Translations under genes and position numbers: made by a program | The notes under the pieces: model-generated | Told to the model about the DNA's origin: nothing | Seen by the model: the letters and a program-made list of their open reading frames with translations, nothing else | Databases searched by the model: none | In this document: piece after piece, positions 1 through 9,267 of the stretch | Layout of the letters: each line of letters starts with the position of its first letter | Numbering within the stretch: the stretch's first letter is position 1 | Source: Desulfobacterium sp. | GTDB lineage: Bacteria > Desulfobacterota > Desulfobacteria > Desulfobacterales > Desulfobacteraceae | Length of the DNA: 48,969 bases | NCBI GenBank assembly: GCA_016342325.1 | Contig: JAEINR010000047.1 | Coordinates: 1-48,969, forward strand | Direction: 5' to 3'

Positions 1-840
1 AGGAACGGACCTTCGCCTGGTATTTCGGGCGGCATAAATTGCATTTCAAATTATCAGATGTCAGGAGCTCTGAAGTTCGTACCGTAGATACCGGCTATGA
101 ATGTAAGGGGAATGAATATGGCCGCAAAGATGGTTAAAACCTTCATGATGTCGTTCATCTTGTTTGCTATCACCGAATTGTATATGTTCAACTGATCGGT
201 CAAAAGATCCCGGTACGTGTCAATGGCTTCTGTGGCATGGCTGATAAGATCCTGAAGGTCTTTTAAAAAAGGGAGGGTCTGATCGTGGAACAGATCGCTG
301 TCCAGCCGCGTAATTTTAAGAATGGCCTCCCTTGCGGGCCGGATTGATTTCCTCAGATAATTGATTTCCCGCTTAAATGCATTTATCTTCTGCATAACCG
401 TGGGGTCATTGGCGGCAAGTATCGCTTCCTCAAGATCTTCAATTTTCTCTCCAATCAACTCAATACTGTGAATATAATTGTCCACCACCGTATCTATGAG
501 TACATAGGCGAGGTAATCAGTCCCCGATCCTCGAAGGCGTGATTTCTGTCTTCTGATTCTTTCCCTGACAGGGTCAAAAACATCCTCGGGCTGTTCCTGA
601 AATGTCAGTAAAAATTTATCTCCCAGAATGATGCTCAATTGTTCGTTGACGATCATTTCGGTTTTCCTGTCAAACCGGATCATCTTCAGAACAATGAAAA
701 TATAGGAATCAAACACCTCAATTTTGGGTCTCTGGCCCGTGTTCAGAATATCCTCCATGACAAGCGGTTGCAAAAACACTAAAACAATCGGCAATGCCGC
801 CATTTTTGACCCAGCATTTTGTCCCGATCAAGATACAATC
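1..840 (-). pseudogene. corA: CorA-type Mg2+/Co2+ channel, broken at both ends
   Basis: The longest open stretch (803 to 54) covers the CorA core: the block PLVMEDILNTGQRPK, the long helical stalk, and the pore helix ending in the signature region as YGTNF (usually YGMN). The family normally has about 310-350 residues; about 70-100 N-terminal residues are missing. Just upstream, another frame reads GIADCFSVFA, which looks like the usual sequence before the PLVMEDIL block, so a frameshift plus small deletion is likely. At the 3' end the frame stops after FRAPDI. Two codons later the same frame resumes with a CorA-like tail (FEMQFMPPEI), as if about 24 nt carrying two stops had been inserted. 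The CorA identity is secure; pseudogene status is inferred and sequencing error cannot be excluded. Confidence 0.75.
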
Positions 841-924
841 CTCCCCATCCGGTTTGGTCAGGCATCATCATCAACCAGCTCATGTCTCGCTAAAGGCCAT
901 CATCGCGGCGATCGCCATTAAAGG

Positions 925-1968
925 TCAGTCCCAGTCCGTGAGGATAAACCCCATGCCCAGCCGGTTTACGCTGTGATCATAATCCAATAGGCTTTCACCG
1001 TATCCGGTAAAATACTGGATGTATCCGCTGACCCGGTCGTTCAGGGGAAAACTCCACTCCAGCTGCATGGCCCCGTGGTTGTCATCGAAATTCAGGTTAT
1101 TTCTCAGCATCATCCCGAACCGGTGTTTTTCCCAAAGATAGTACCCCCATATCGAGCCATTTCCCATATAATCGTCGATATTCGGATTGTCGTCACTGTC
1201 TCCACTTTCCGGAATCCGGTACCAGGATTTCAGTTCCAGGACCGCACTATCTCTGTTCCCAAACAGGCTTTCCCGCTCAAATCCGACATTGGCAACGATC
1301 CGGTTCCAACTTCTGGAAAGGGGGGCGGACTTTCCGTTGGACTGATGATTGATCCCAAAATTGATGCTGCGCAGTCTCACCCCCGGCAGGGGGATGTCCA
1401 TGGGCAGGTTGATGAACACCTCCGGTTCATAATTGGTTTCACGAAACGGTGCGGAATCCTTGAAATTGTAGAGCTGCCAAAAGGAGCGCTGGGTATACCC
1501 GAACCACAAGTCCAGATCCTTTCCAAGAATATCTTCCCACAATTTTGTCTTGAGACTCAACTGAAACGCCACTTCAGACTCGAGCACCTCCCTGCCGGGA
1601 GTCGCCGCCTCAATCGGCCCCCCATTAGGGGACCAATTATAGGAAATCGGCAAAATATAGTTTGACCGGTGCATCTTGATGGCAAGCTTGCCCCGGAACG
1701 GATCCTTGTCAAGTTCCCACAGCTGGGACAGATAGGAGGGTTTACGCTGCACTATAGGCACAGGTTCCGCCCCTGTGGGCTGAATACGGGCGGAGATCTC
1801 GTCATAGCATTTCAGCCGCAGCGCGTCATCTTTGATGACGGCGCATCCGCATAGATTGTTTTGAAGGTCAGCCCAAATATCGCCAACGGACAGACACATG
1901 AATAAAGAGACAAAAAAAAGGCTGATGGCAATTTTTATCAATCGTTTTTTGAAAGATAACATAAACAT
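925..1968 (-). CDS. pldA: Outer-membrane phospholipase A1 (PldA)
   Basis: The product is a 347-aa secreted beta-barrel enzyme that hydrolyses acyl chains of phospholipids displaced into the outer leaflet of the outer membrane. An N-terminal signal peptide runs to about residue 33. The catalytic block FGINHQSNGKS carries the His and Ser of the OMPLA dyad, and SWNR follows with the conserved Asn. The alternating aromatic strands and the end in ILTDWD suit a barrel C-terminus. The mature N-terminus (CGCAVIKDDALRLKCYD) contains the DxxRLxCYD motif common in these proteins. It stands alone, downstream of no obvious partner, and reads toward the broken corA. Confidence 0.92.
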   Translation of the reverse strand: MFMLSFKKRLIKIAISLFFVSLFMCLSVGDIWADLQNNLCGCAVIKDDALRLKCYDEISARIQPTGAEPVPIVQRKPSYLSQLWELDKDPFRGKLAIKMHRSNYILPISYNWSPNGGPIEAATPGREVLESEVAFQLSLKTKLWEDILGKDLDLWFGYTQRSFWQLYNFKDSAPFRETNYEPEVFINLPMDIPLPGVRLRSINFGINHQSNGKSAPLSRSWNRIVANVGFERESLFGNRDSAVLELKSWYRIPESGDSDDNPNIDDYMGNGSIWGYYLWEKHRFGMMLRNNLNFDDNHGAMQLEWSFPLNDRVSGYIQYFTGYGESLLDYDHSVNRLGMGFILTDWD

Positions 1969-2345
1969 GGCTCTTTTTTCCCAAATTGTGCTTTCATTAC
2001 CCGTTGCAGGCGTTCCCCAATCTTCAAAACCGGGGGCAGAGAGATTCCAATGTCTTTTTCACCCATATAGATAGTCGGTTCAACCGAGACTTGTCAATTT
2101 GATTCTGCAGCCAGAAAGATATCTTTACAAAAAAAGTGATCTCTCCGGAACCGAAATCGAGGAGGCCCTGAAACCAGCTAACCAGCCAGTTTCCCCCGCA
2201 ACCACTCCGACCGAACGATTCATCACCCTCGGGGAAAAGGAGCATTCTGTCCCTGGAAAACAGAAGCGAGATAGAGCGCTTTCTTAGGGAGCTGAAGCTG
2301 GACGTTACCGAACAGGAGAAGCGCCTTGCCGCAGAACAGGAGGAG
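1969..2345. other. Intergenic region holding a possible lost 5' end of the channel gene
   Basis: This stretch separates pldA (leftward) from the MscS-type gene (rightward). From 2172 on, the channel frame is open and encodes a convincing coiled coil (for example SEIERFLRELKLDVTEQEK near 2265-2321). No ATG, GTG or TTG occurs in that frame before 2346. A second frame is open from 2099 to 2287. No promoter could be called with confidence. Confidence 0.5.
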
Positions 2346-4664
2346 TTGGCAGGATTCCGGGAGCAATTCAATAGACCGGAAGCCTCCAGGAAGGCCGGAG
2401 ATCGAATCCAATCAGCCACCAGGCAGTTGAAACGCCGCCGCCAGCGATTGAACCGTCCCATACGGGCAGGCTTCAAAGAAAAACTCCAAGCCCTTCACGA
2501 AAGACGCTATACCGTTGAAGACACCCTCTTCAGCCTCAACGACCGGTGGCAGGAAACCTTGGACGAGGCAGTAAAAGGCCTTAGCGAAAAGGAAATCCGA
2601 GATTTTACCCCACGAACCGAATCCCTGGGTTCGGACTTTCGAACTGCCCTGCGCGAAGAGAAAAGCCTGCTCACGGAAGTGATCACCCTGGGGCAGCAGT
2701 TCCAGTCTCTCTCTGCCCGGCGGCTGGACAATATCGGCGAACATGAACGGTTTATCCGGTCCAGGGTGTTCTGGCTGCAGGATATTAAACCCATGGGCAT
2801 CGACGCCATGAAACCCACTGGCGATGAAGCCCTGAGACTCCTCAAATGGCTCCGGAATGTGGCCTCAGGAGAGAAAGGGGCTGAGATTCTGTACCTGGTC
2901 AAGCGTCCCATGGCCCTGTTAACCGGTCTGCTGCTCCTGCTTGCTGGGCCTGCTGTTCTCTTCTTCCTGTGGCGCCGCTTCAGGCAAGCGGTCAGTGCCC
3001 TTGAAACCCGGGCCGTCCCCCGGGAGGTCAGCCTGGTGGAGAAAGCGGTGCTTATCTTTGCCAGTGTCGCAGGTCCAGCTGTCATAATGGCCTATTGCCT
3101 GCTTCTTGCCCGGTTCATGGGAAACTCCGGTCTGCCGGGGGAAGTGAAAGCGGTGATGGTTGTGACCCTCGAACAGACCGGCTATTTCCTGTTTTTATGG
3201 TGTATGTCAAAGACCCTTTTGGGCGCCCACGGTCTTCTGCCCATAAAGTTCCACATGCACAAGAAGGGGGCAAGGGCATTGTACACAAGCTTGCGGCAAC
3301 TGCTTTATCTTTATATTAGCTGGCTGCTGCTGTGGAGAATCCTGACACAGCCGCCGTTTGCCTTTGAGGCCCTGCCACGCATCTGCTACACGATTTTCGA
3401 ACTGCTGGGGGCAATGGTCATTGTCCGGCTGATTCGACCCGTTTCACCATGGGTCCGTCACAGTGTGGATACGGCATCTGCCAACCTCGCATCCGCATAC
3501 TGGCCCTGGATAAGCCGCCTCTTCATGCTCCTGACCGTTTCCATCATCTTCCTGGATCTGACCGGATACCGTTACGGAGCACAGAGCATTGCAAGGAGTT
3601 CGGGACTTTCACTTGTGACCCTTATGCTCTTCCCCTCGGTGTACACGGCCATTACAGCATACATTGGGTCCATGGAAAGATGGCGGAATCGTGACCCAGG
3701 AACCTCGCTCGAAACAGTCCTCCCACCGTACCACCAGGTCCTGCGGGTGGTGGAGGCGGCCTTTATCATCCTGCTCCTAATACTCGTTGCCGTGTACTGG
3801 GGAATCGACCAGCAGGCATTGAAAACCCTTGAAGAAATTCACCTCTACAAAATGCGGGGAGCCGGAGAAGTCCTCGAATTTGTCACCGCAGCAGACCTGA
3901 TACGGGCAGGACTCTTCCTCACGGCCACCTTCCTCATGCTCCGGTGGCTGCCGGGTTTGTACGAATTCGCACTCATGCCACGGCTCAGACTCGATGAGGG
4001 GATGAAGTACGCGGTGCTGACCCTTTGCCGGTACGGTATTTTCATCGTCGGCCTGCTGCTCACCCTGGCGGAGATACACCTTGATCTCGGCCGACTGGGC
4101 TGGCTTATGGCCGCAATGGGGGTGGGGATAGGCTTCGGCCTCCAGGAGATCGTATCCAACTTTGTGAGCGGTATTATTCTTCTTACGGAGCGCCCCATCC
4201 AGGTCAACGATGTGGTGACCGTTGGGGGGATAACTGGAACCATACGAAGAATAAACATACGCGCCACCACCCTGGTCAATTTTGACCGCCAGGAGGTGAT
4301 CATACCCAACCGCAGCCTGATCACCAGCGAGGTGACAAACTGGACAAAGAGCGATACGATCAACCGCTTGGTGATCAAGATCGGCGTGGCCTATGGCAGC
4401 GACGTTGAAAAGGTGGCAAAGCTCCTGAAGGAAATCGCCCTTGCAAGCACTTGGGTACTGAAGGAACCGTCCCCGTTGGTGGTCTTCATCCAGCACGGAG
4501 ACAGCTCCTTGGATTTCGAATTACGGGTGTTCACGCCGTCACCGGATAACCGGATGGAAACCCTGAACCACATCAACAAGGAGATCAACCGCCATTTTGA
4601 CGAGCAAGGGATTGAGATCCCATTTCCCCAGCGAGACCTCCACATCAGATCCGGAACCATCTGA
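2346..4664 (+). CDS. MscS-superfamily mechanosensitive channel, large MscK/MscM-like
   Basis: A tension-gated channel releasing solutes on osmotic downshock, in the inner membrane. The 772 residues given here start with coiled coil, followed by about ten hydrophobic segments. The MscS module occupies the last ~200 residues: the pore helix GWLMAAMGVGIGFGLQEIVSN, the beta domain (RPIQVNDVVTVGGITGTI, VIIPNRSLIT) and the mixed C-terminal domain. No signal peptide is present, although large MscS proteins usually have one. The TTG at 2346 lies only 2 nt from an AGGAGG and cuts the coiled coil, so it is a weak start. The real N-terminus is either lost or frameshifted. The channel assignment itself is firm. 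Confidence 0.85.
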   Translation: MAGFREQFNRPEASRKAGDRIQSATRQLKRRRQRLNRPIRAGFKEKLQALHERRYTVEDTLFSLNDRWQETLDEAVKGLSEKEIRDFTPRTESLGSDFRTALREEKSLLTEVITLGQQFQSLSARRLDNIGEHERFIRSRVFWLQDIKPMGIDAMKPTGDEALRLLKWLRNVASGEKGAEILYLVKRPMALLTGLLLLLAGPAVLFFLWRRFRQAVSALETRAVPREVSLVEKAVLIFASVAGPAVIMAYCLLLARFMGNSGLPGEVKAVMVVTLEQTGYFLFLWCMSKTLLGAHGLLPIKFHMHKKGARALYTSLRQLLYLYISWLLLWRILTQPPFAFEALPRICYTIFELLGAMVIVRLIRPVSPWVRHSVDTASANLASAYWPWISRLFMLLTVSIIFLDLTGYRYGAQSIARSSGLSLVTLMLFPSVYTAITAYIGSMERWRNRDPGTSLETVLPPYHQVLRVVEAAFIILLLILVAVYWGIDQQALKTLEEIHLYKMRGAGEVLEFVTAADLIRAGLFLTATFLMLRWLPGLYEFALMPRLRLDEGMKYAVLTLCRYGIFIVGLLLTLAEIHLDLGRLGWLMAAMGVGIGFGLQEIVSNFVSGIILLTERPIQVNDVVTVGGITGTIRRINIRATTLVNFDRQEVIIPNRSLITSEVTNWTKSDTINRLVIKIGVAYGSDVEKVAKLLKEIALASTWVLKEPSPLVVFIQHGDSSLDFELRVFTPSPDNRMETLNHINKEINRHFDEQGIEIPFPQRDLHIRSGTI

Positions 4665-4921
4665 TCTTGAATGGGAACTGCCAGGCCTGGGTCATTTCTT
4701 TGCTTCTTTTCCCCCGAAATTCCCGGCGCCATTATCACCACCATGGAAATCATGATGGCAAGCACCACCCACGCCATGGCACCTCCTCCCATGGGGGATG
4801 TTAAAAACAAGATTTTTCATGCAGAACGTTCATAAAAGCTTGCTGTTCAGCGCAAGACAGATAATATGGACAACGATGACATGGAAAACCCGCAAACGTA
4901 AACAAAGTATGGAGCGCCCCC

Positions 4922-7504
4922 ATGAATACAAACGCCAATTCCCCTGATACGGGGATGCCAGGCCAGCCAGCCGGACTCGGCACCTTTGCCGGTGTTTTCA
5001 CCCCCAGCATCCTCACCATTCTGGGCATTATTTTATTCCTGCGCCTGGGATATGTGGTCGGCAATGCCGGCCTGGCCCGGGCCCTTGTGATCATCGCACT
5101 TGCCAATACCATTTCAATCCTGACCAGCATCAGCCTGTCTGCGGTGGCCACAAATCTCAAGGTCAAAGGCGGGGGGGATTATTACCTGATTTCCCGGACC
5201 CTTGGAGTAGAATTCGGCGGTTCAATCGGCCTGGTACTGTTTTTGGCCCAATCGGTTTCAATCGGCTTTTACTGCATCGGTTTTGCAGAAGCCGTCGCGG
5301 CTTTTTCTCCGGATGCAACGGCACTGACCACCCGGTTGATTGCGTTTGGTGCGGTGTCATTTCTTTTTATCTTTGCCTGGCTGGGCGCAGACTGGGCCAC
5401 CCGGTTTCAATTTGTGGTCATGGCCCTGCTCCTGGCAGCCTTGGGGTCCTTTTTCTGGGGCGGCTTTACTCACTGGGACCCGGCATTGCTGAAAACCAAC
5501 TGGAGTTCCCCGGAAAGTTCGATTCCGTTCTGGGTGCTGTTTGCGATTTTTTTTCCCGCAGTGACCGGGTTCACCCAGGGGGTCAGCATGTCCGGGGATC
5601 TAACGGATCCGGGTAAAAGTCTGCCCCTGGGCACCTTTCTTGCCGTCGGCATCTCCATCATCATCTATTTTGCCGCCGCACTGATTTTTTCAGCCAGCAT
5701 GCCCAATGCCAAACTGGCCTCCAATTACGGGGCTATGAAAGCCATCTCCAGATACGGGTTTCTCATTGATGCCGGTGTGGTGGCGGCCACCCTGTCGTCG
5801 GCCATGGCCTCTTTTATGGGAGCACCCAGGATTCTCCAATCCCTTTCAGCCGACCGGGTCTTCTCTTTCCTCATGCCCTTTGCCAAGGGACACGGTCTTT
5901 CCAAGAATCCGCGCCGGGGTGTTTTACTGTCCGCAGCCATCGCGGTTATGGTCATTGCCCTGGGTCAGCTGAACCTGGTGGCCCGGGTGGTCTCCATGTT
6001 TTTTCTAATCTCCTACGGCCTGCTCAATTATGCCACTTTTTTCGAGGCGCGGGCTGCAAGCCCCTCCTTCCGTCCCCGGTTTAAATGGTTCTCACCACAC
6101 TTGAGCCTGGTGGGTTTCCTGACCTGTGCCGGGGTCATGCTGGCCATTGATCCCAGAACCGGGGCAGCTGCCATTGCGGTGCTGTTTGCCGTCCATCAAT
6201 ACCTCAAACGAACCGCCGGACCGGCACGATGGGCTGACAGTACCCGGGCATATCATATGCAACAGGCAAGGAATCACCTGTTGGAGGCACACAAGGATCC
6301 AGCCCATGACAGGGACTGGCGGCCGCGCCTCCTTATTTTCGACCACGGGGAAGAAAAAAGAGACGCCCTGCTCACCTTTTCATCATGGATTGAAGGGGGA
6401 TCAGGATTCTCCCTGGCCGTGCACATCACCGAGGGAGAAGGGGCCATTGCCAGAAAAACACGCCAGGAGATACACACAAAACGGTCCGGGTTCATCATGG
6501 ACAAAAAATTGCCCATATTCCCGCTCACCGTGTGCGCCCCGGAGTTTGCCGATGCATTAGGGGTGATGCTCCAGGGCGCAGGATTCGGCCCCACAACGCC
6601 CAATACCGTTGTTCTGAACGGGTACAGCAAACCCGGTGAGACCATTCCCGGCACCAACAGATATCAGTATGTTCAACACTTAAGAACCATGTTCCGTTTT
6701 GGCTTTAACATCGTTGTGCTGCAAACACCACCCGACACCTGGATGAAAACCCAGGAGATCCCTACCGAAGAGCGCAAAATCGATGTCTGGTGGCAAAACG
6801 ACGCCACCAGCCGCCTGATGCTGCTCTTTGCCTATTTAATGACGCGGACCCAGCCCTGGAGTGAGGCCACGATCCGGGTCCTGACAAAGGGAAACGGGGC
6901 CAATGTCAATGATGAAAAAAAGGCTTTGGGCAAAATTCTCGAAGATGTCCGCATCGAAGCCGAGGCCTTTATCGTTCCGGCGTTTGATCCAGAAACCGTT
7001 GTGGAGAACTCCCGGACCGCCACCATCGTCTTCCTGCCGTTTACCCTGAAGGCCAACCGGTTGACCGACGCAATGGGCAACTCATTTGACAAATTCTTAC
7101 CGCAATTACCCATGTCTGTTCTGGTGCTTGCCGCTGAGGACATCGATCTGGATTCAGAGCCGGAAGAAGGACCGGCCGCCCAGATCGCATGGGCTGAGGA
7201 CGCCCTTGAGGCTGCCAGGCAAAAAGCCGTAAAAGCGGAGAAACATGCAGACAATGCCCGTGAAACAGTCGAAACACTCAATCGCGAGCTTGCCAGACTG
7301 GAAACCGATACCTCCGGAACAATCCCCTTGGAGAAACGCGAAAAACTGATGAAAAAAGTGAACACTGCGGAAAAAGAGGCAACGGATGCGTTTCGCCGGG
7401 CAGCCAAAGCCAAAACAAAAGCCCAGGACGCGGTCAAAACCGCTGAAGATGTTATCGGCACCCCCAATGCGAAGAAGCCACCGGGGAAAGGGCAAAACCA
7501 ATAA
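4922..7504 (+). CDS. SLC12-type (NKCC/KCC-like) cation-chloride cotransporter, APC superfamily
   Basis: An 860-aa inner-membrane secondary transporter. Residues about 17-440 contain twelve hydrophobic helices of the APC fold. The block GVFTPSILTILGIILFLRLG is the hallmark opening of SLC12 transporters, and FFPAVTGFTQGVSMSGDLTDP is the conserved TM6 region. The cytosolic C-terminal domain (about 450-740) resembles the SLC12 C-terminal domain. It is followed by an Ala/Lys/Glu-rich coiled coil (about 745-850) of unknown role. The likely substrates are K+ or Na+ with Cl-, but bacterial members include amino-acid transporters, so specificity is open. GGAG lies 6 nt before the ATG. The stop codon lies inside the left copy of the gpsA promoter repeat. 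Confidence 0.85.
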   Translation: MNTNANSPDTGMPGQPAGLGTFAGVFTPSILTILGIILFLRLGYVVGNAGLARALVIIALANTISILTSISLSAVATNLKVKGGGDYYLISRTLGVEFGGSIGLVLFLAQSVSIGFYCIGFAEAVAAFSPDATALTTRLIAFGAVSFLFIFAWLGADWATRFQFVVMALLLAALGSFFWGGFTHWDPALLKTNWSSPESSIPFWVLFAIFFPAVTGFTQGVSMSGDLTDPGKSLPLGTFLAVGISIIIYFAAALIFSASMPNAKLASNYGAMKAISRYGFLIDAGVVAATLSSAMASFMGAPRILQSLSADRVFSFLMPFAKGHGLSKNPRRGVLLSAAIAVMVIALGQLNLVARVVSMFFLISYGLLNYATFFEARAASPSFRPRFKWFSPHLSLVGFLTCAGVMLAIDPRTGAAAIAVLFAVHQYLKRTAGPARWADSTRAYHMQQARNHLLEAHKDPAHDRDWRPRLLIFDHGEEKRDALLTFSSWIEGGSGFSLAVHITEGEGAIARKTRQEIHTKRSGFIMDKKLPIFPLTVCAPEFADALGVMLQGAGFGPTTPNTVVLNGYSKPGETIPGTNRYQYVQHLRTMFRFGFNIVVLQTPPDTWMKTQEIPTEERKIDVWWQNDATSRLMLLFAYLMTRTQPWSEATIRVLTKGNGANVNDEKKALGKILEDVRIEAEAFIVPAFDPETVVENSRTATIVFLPFTLKANRLTDAMGNSFDKFLPQLPMSVLVLAAEDIDLDSEPEEGPAAQIAWAEDALEAARQKAVKAEKHADNARETVETLNRELARLETDTSGTIPLEKREKLMKKVNTAEKEATDAFRRAAKAKTKAQDAVKTAEDVIGTPNAKKPPGKGQNQ

Positions 7505-7595
7505 TTGACAAAACCTATCCCCAGCTTATAAAAAACAGGCTTCAACCAAGCCTTACTATAAACAGAGGTCCCAGAAAGATATCATGGATAAACGA
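7495..7595 (+). repeat. Left copy of a ~100-bp direct repeat (duplicated gpsA promoter and start)
   Basis: It matches 9168-9267 at roughly 90% (about nine substitutions and one indel, counted by eye). It contains TTGACA, two TATAAA boxes, the AGA-AG spacer and the codons ATGGATAAACGA, identical to the first four codons of gpsA. The copied promoter points into the 3' end of the EAL-HDOD gene, antisense to it. The short frame it starts (7584-7793) looks like a by-product. Confidence 0.9.
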
Positions 7596-7631
7596 GTCGT
7601 CGGAAAAGGACGAAACACCCATGGGTGGGCA

Positions 7632-8849
7632 TCAGCCAGGCTCCAGAAAAGCATCAGCCATCTGCACCGCCCTTGCATAATAGGTCAAAAACCGGCTTTC
7701 ATCGATGCTAAACCGATTACAGCACTGGGAAACCCTTTCCCATTCCCCTTTCTCAAATCCTTTGACCACGTTAAACAGATAGGTATACGCTGAATCACCG
7801 CCCTCTAAAGCCCTGCATATCTTTTCGGAAAAAGGCAGCACCTTAAGAATCTGAGCCATGGGCATTTCAAGTATGGCGTCAATCTTGGTGAAAAGTCCCA
7901 GGGTAAATAGTTCTTCACCTGAAAACTGCGACCCGATGGCTTGCCCAACGCTTTCGCACATACACCCTGCAATCATGGAAGATTTAATCATCGCTTCCGG
8001 TTTACCTTTGGAAAGACCGGTGGCTGCAATAAGGGTGATGAATTGCCGAATATCCTTTTCCCCCAGTAAAGCCACTGCATCCTTCACTGAATCGACCTCA
8101 TATGGACGCTGATAATAGGCTGAATTAATAAATTTCAACAACTTAAACGCAATGGATACGTCATCCCGGATCATTCGAGTCACTTTAATAAAGTCGGTTT
8201 CCGCCTGGGAGACCTCCGAAAGCAGTCGCAGCAGGTTCATTTTAGCGGGCGGAATGCTTCTGTTAGAGAGCACCCGGGGTTTTTCAAAGAAATATCCCTG
8301 AAAAAGGGAACAGCCCATGGCAACCGCCTGATCAAACTCTTCATGGGTCTCAATCTTTTCCCCAAGGAATTTTATGCCGGGTTTCTCCTTCAAATCCAAG
8401 ATCATAACGGCAATCTCCTCCTGGGAAGAGAGTCTAAAATCAAACTTGATAATATCAGCGTATTGTACAAGGGGCCGCAGTTCCTTACGATAAACAAAGT
8501 CGTCCAGGGCAATGCGGAACCCCTTTTTCTTAAACGCAGACAGAGCAGCAAGGACATCCGGGGTCGGTGTAACCTCCTCCAGAACCTCAATGACCACCTT
8601 TTCTTCAGGGAAAAACAAAGGCACCTTTTTCTGTATAATATTCTGGGTGAAATTAATAAAAACCGGACATTTGCCCATGATTTCCTCAATTCCCAGGGCA
8701 AAAAAGGTATTTGAAAGCAACCTGACGGTTGCGGTATCACCGTCCAGATCGGGAAACGAATTTTCCAGTCCGTCCCGGAACAACAGTTCGTAGGCAATGG
8801 TTTTCTTGTTTTTATCAAGAATCGGCTGTCGTGCCACAAATACATCCAC
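7632..8849 (-). CDS. EAL-HDOD signalling protein (YuxH/CdgJ type)
   Basis: A 405-aa cytoplasmic regulator. The N-terminal half (about 1-200) is a compact, degenerate EAL domain: FVARQPILD, YELLFRDG in place of the EAL signature, then ALDDFV. The C-terminal half (about 205-400) is an HDOD domain, with INSAYYQRPYEVDSVKDAVALLG as the most typical block. Family members affect motility or c-di-GMP output, often without enzymatic activity; whether this one hydrolyses c-di-GMP is unknown. It is a single gene between two direct repeats, which suggests that it arrived as a cassette. Antisense transcription from the left repeat is possible. Confidence 0.9.
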   Translation of the reverse strand: MDVFVARQPILDKNKKTIAYELLFRDGLENSFPDLDGDTATVRLLSNTFFALGIEEIMGKCPVFINFTQNIIQKKVPLFFPEEKVVIEVLEEVTPTPDVLAALSAFKKKGFRIALDDFVYRKELRPLVQYADIIKFDFRLSSQEEIAVMILDLKEKPGIKFLGEKIETHEEFDQAVAMGCSLFQGYFFEKPRVLSNRSIPPAKMNLLRLLSEVSQAETDFIKVTRMIRDDVSIAFKLLKFINSAYYQRPYEVDSVKDAVALLGEKDIRQFITLIAATGLSKGKPEAMIKSSMIAGCMCESVGQAIGSQFSGEELFTLGLFTKIDAILEMPMAQILKVLPFSEKICRALEGGDSAYTYLFNVVKGFEKGEWERVSQCCNRFSIDESRFLTYYARAVQMADAFLEPG

Positions 8850-9083
8850 GATTTATTTCCCCCATGATAGCGGTTCGAAAATATTAACCACTGTCTGTCC
8901 ATGTTGCCAGTGGTCACCTTGGAACGAATATCCGGGCTAGTCGCAGTTTTTTTTGAGATACAGGAGTGGCAGTGTTTCCAATAATACCTTTCATATCATT
9001 ATTAATCGCCGGGACACCATCATTTCTTTTACCGTTTCCCTGGACAGATGACAAAAAGCTGATTTTTATATTTATCCAACCGG

Positions 9084-9128
9084 GTTCCCTAACCTGGACA
9101 AGCCAGAACCAAAGCGTTTTTCTGATTC
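9084..9128 (+). repeat. 45-bp dispersed intergenic repeat, copy 1
   Basis: The first 24 nt (starting GTTCCCTAACCTGGACAAGC) are identical to those at 45205, and 40 of 45 positions agree overall by eye. It is intergenic in both places and shows no obvious hairpin. Confidence 0.8.
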
Positions 9129-9167
9129 TCTTGCCAAAATAAGACGAAATTCAGAACGAAGAAGCTG

Positions 9168-9267
9168 AAACCAATAATTGACAAAACCTGCCCCAGCTTA
9201 TAAAAAATAGGCTTCAACCACGTTTTACTATAAATAGAGGTACCAGGAAGATATAATGGATAAACGA
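9168..9267 (+). repeat. Right copy of the ~100-bp direct repeat (native gpsA promoter and start)
   Basis: Same repeat as 7495-7595, in the same orientation, 1.67 kb apart, with the EAL-HDOD gene between. This copy leads into the intact gpsA. Confidence 0.9.
9178..9204 (+). promoter_or_regulatory. Candidate sigma70 promoter of gpsA-tatD
   Basis: TTGACA (9178-9183) and TATAAA (9199-9204) are separated by 15 nt; the left copy has 16 nt. Both boxes are conserved in the two repeat copies. A second TATAAA follows near 9230. The short spacer is the weak point. Confidence 0.5.

Larger units (their letters stand above)
8850..9255. other. Intergenic region with two repeats and the gpsA promoter
   Basis: It lies between divergent genes (EAL-HDOD leftward, gpsA rightward). 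From left to right it has an unremarkable AT-rich part, a 45-bp repeat shared with 45205-45249, and the right copy of the gpsA promoter repeat. No coding potential was seen. Confidence 0.7.

Noticed and set aside
3777-4496. A 239-codon minus-strand frame inside the MscS-type gene
   Set aside because: Antisense to the conserved channel domain; the product is His/Pro/Cys-rich nonsense.
4391-4810. Minus-strand frame with GGAGGAGGT before an ATG at 4777 and a hydrophobic N-terminus
   Set aside because: Only about 35 codons are intergenic; the rest is antisense to the channel gene and has no family look. A real small membrane protein cannot be excluded.
6832-7545. A 237-codon minus-strand frame over the end of the SLC12 gene
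   Set aside because: It is the antisense shadow of the Ala/Lys/Glu-rich coiled coil, with a Ser/Ala-rich low-complexity product.
7584-7793. 69-codon frame starting with the duplicated gpsA start codons
   Set aside because: After MDKR it runs antisense to the EAL-HDOD gene and resembles nothing; it is a by-product of the duplication.
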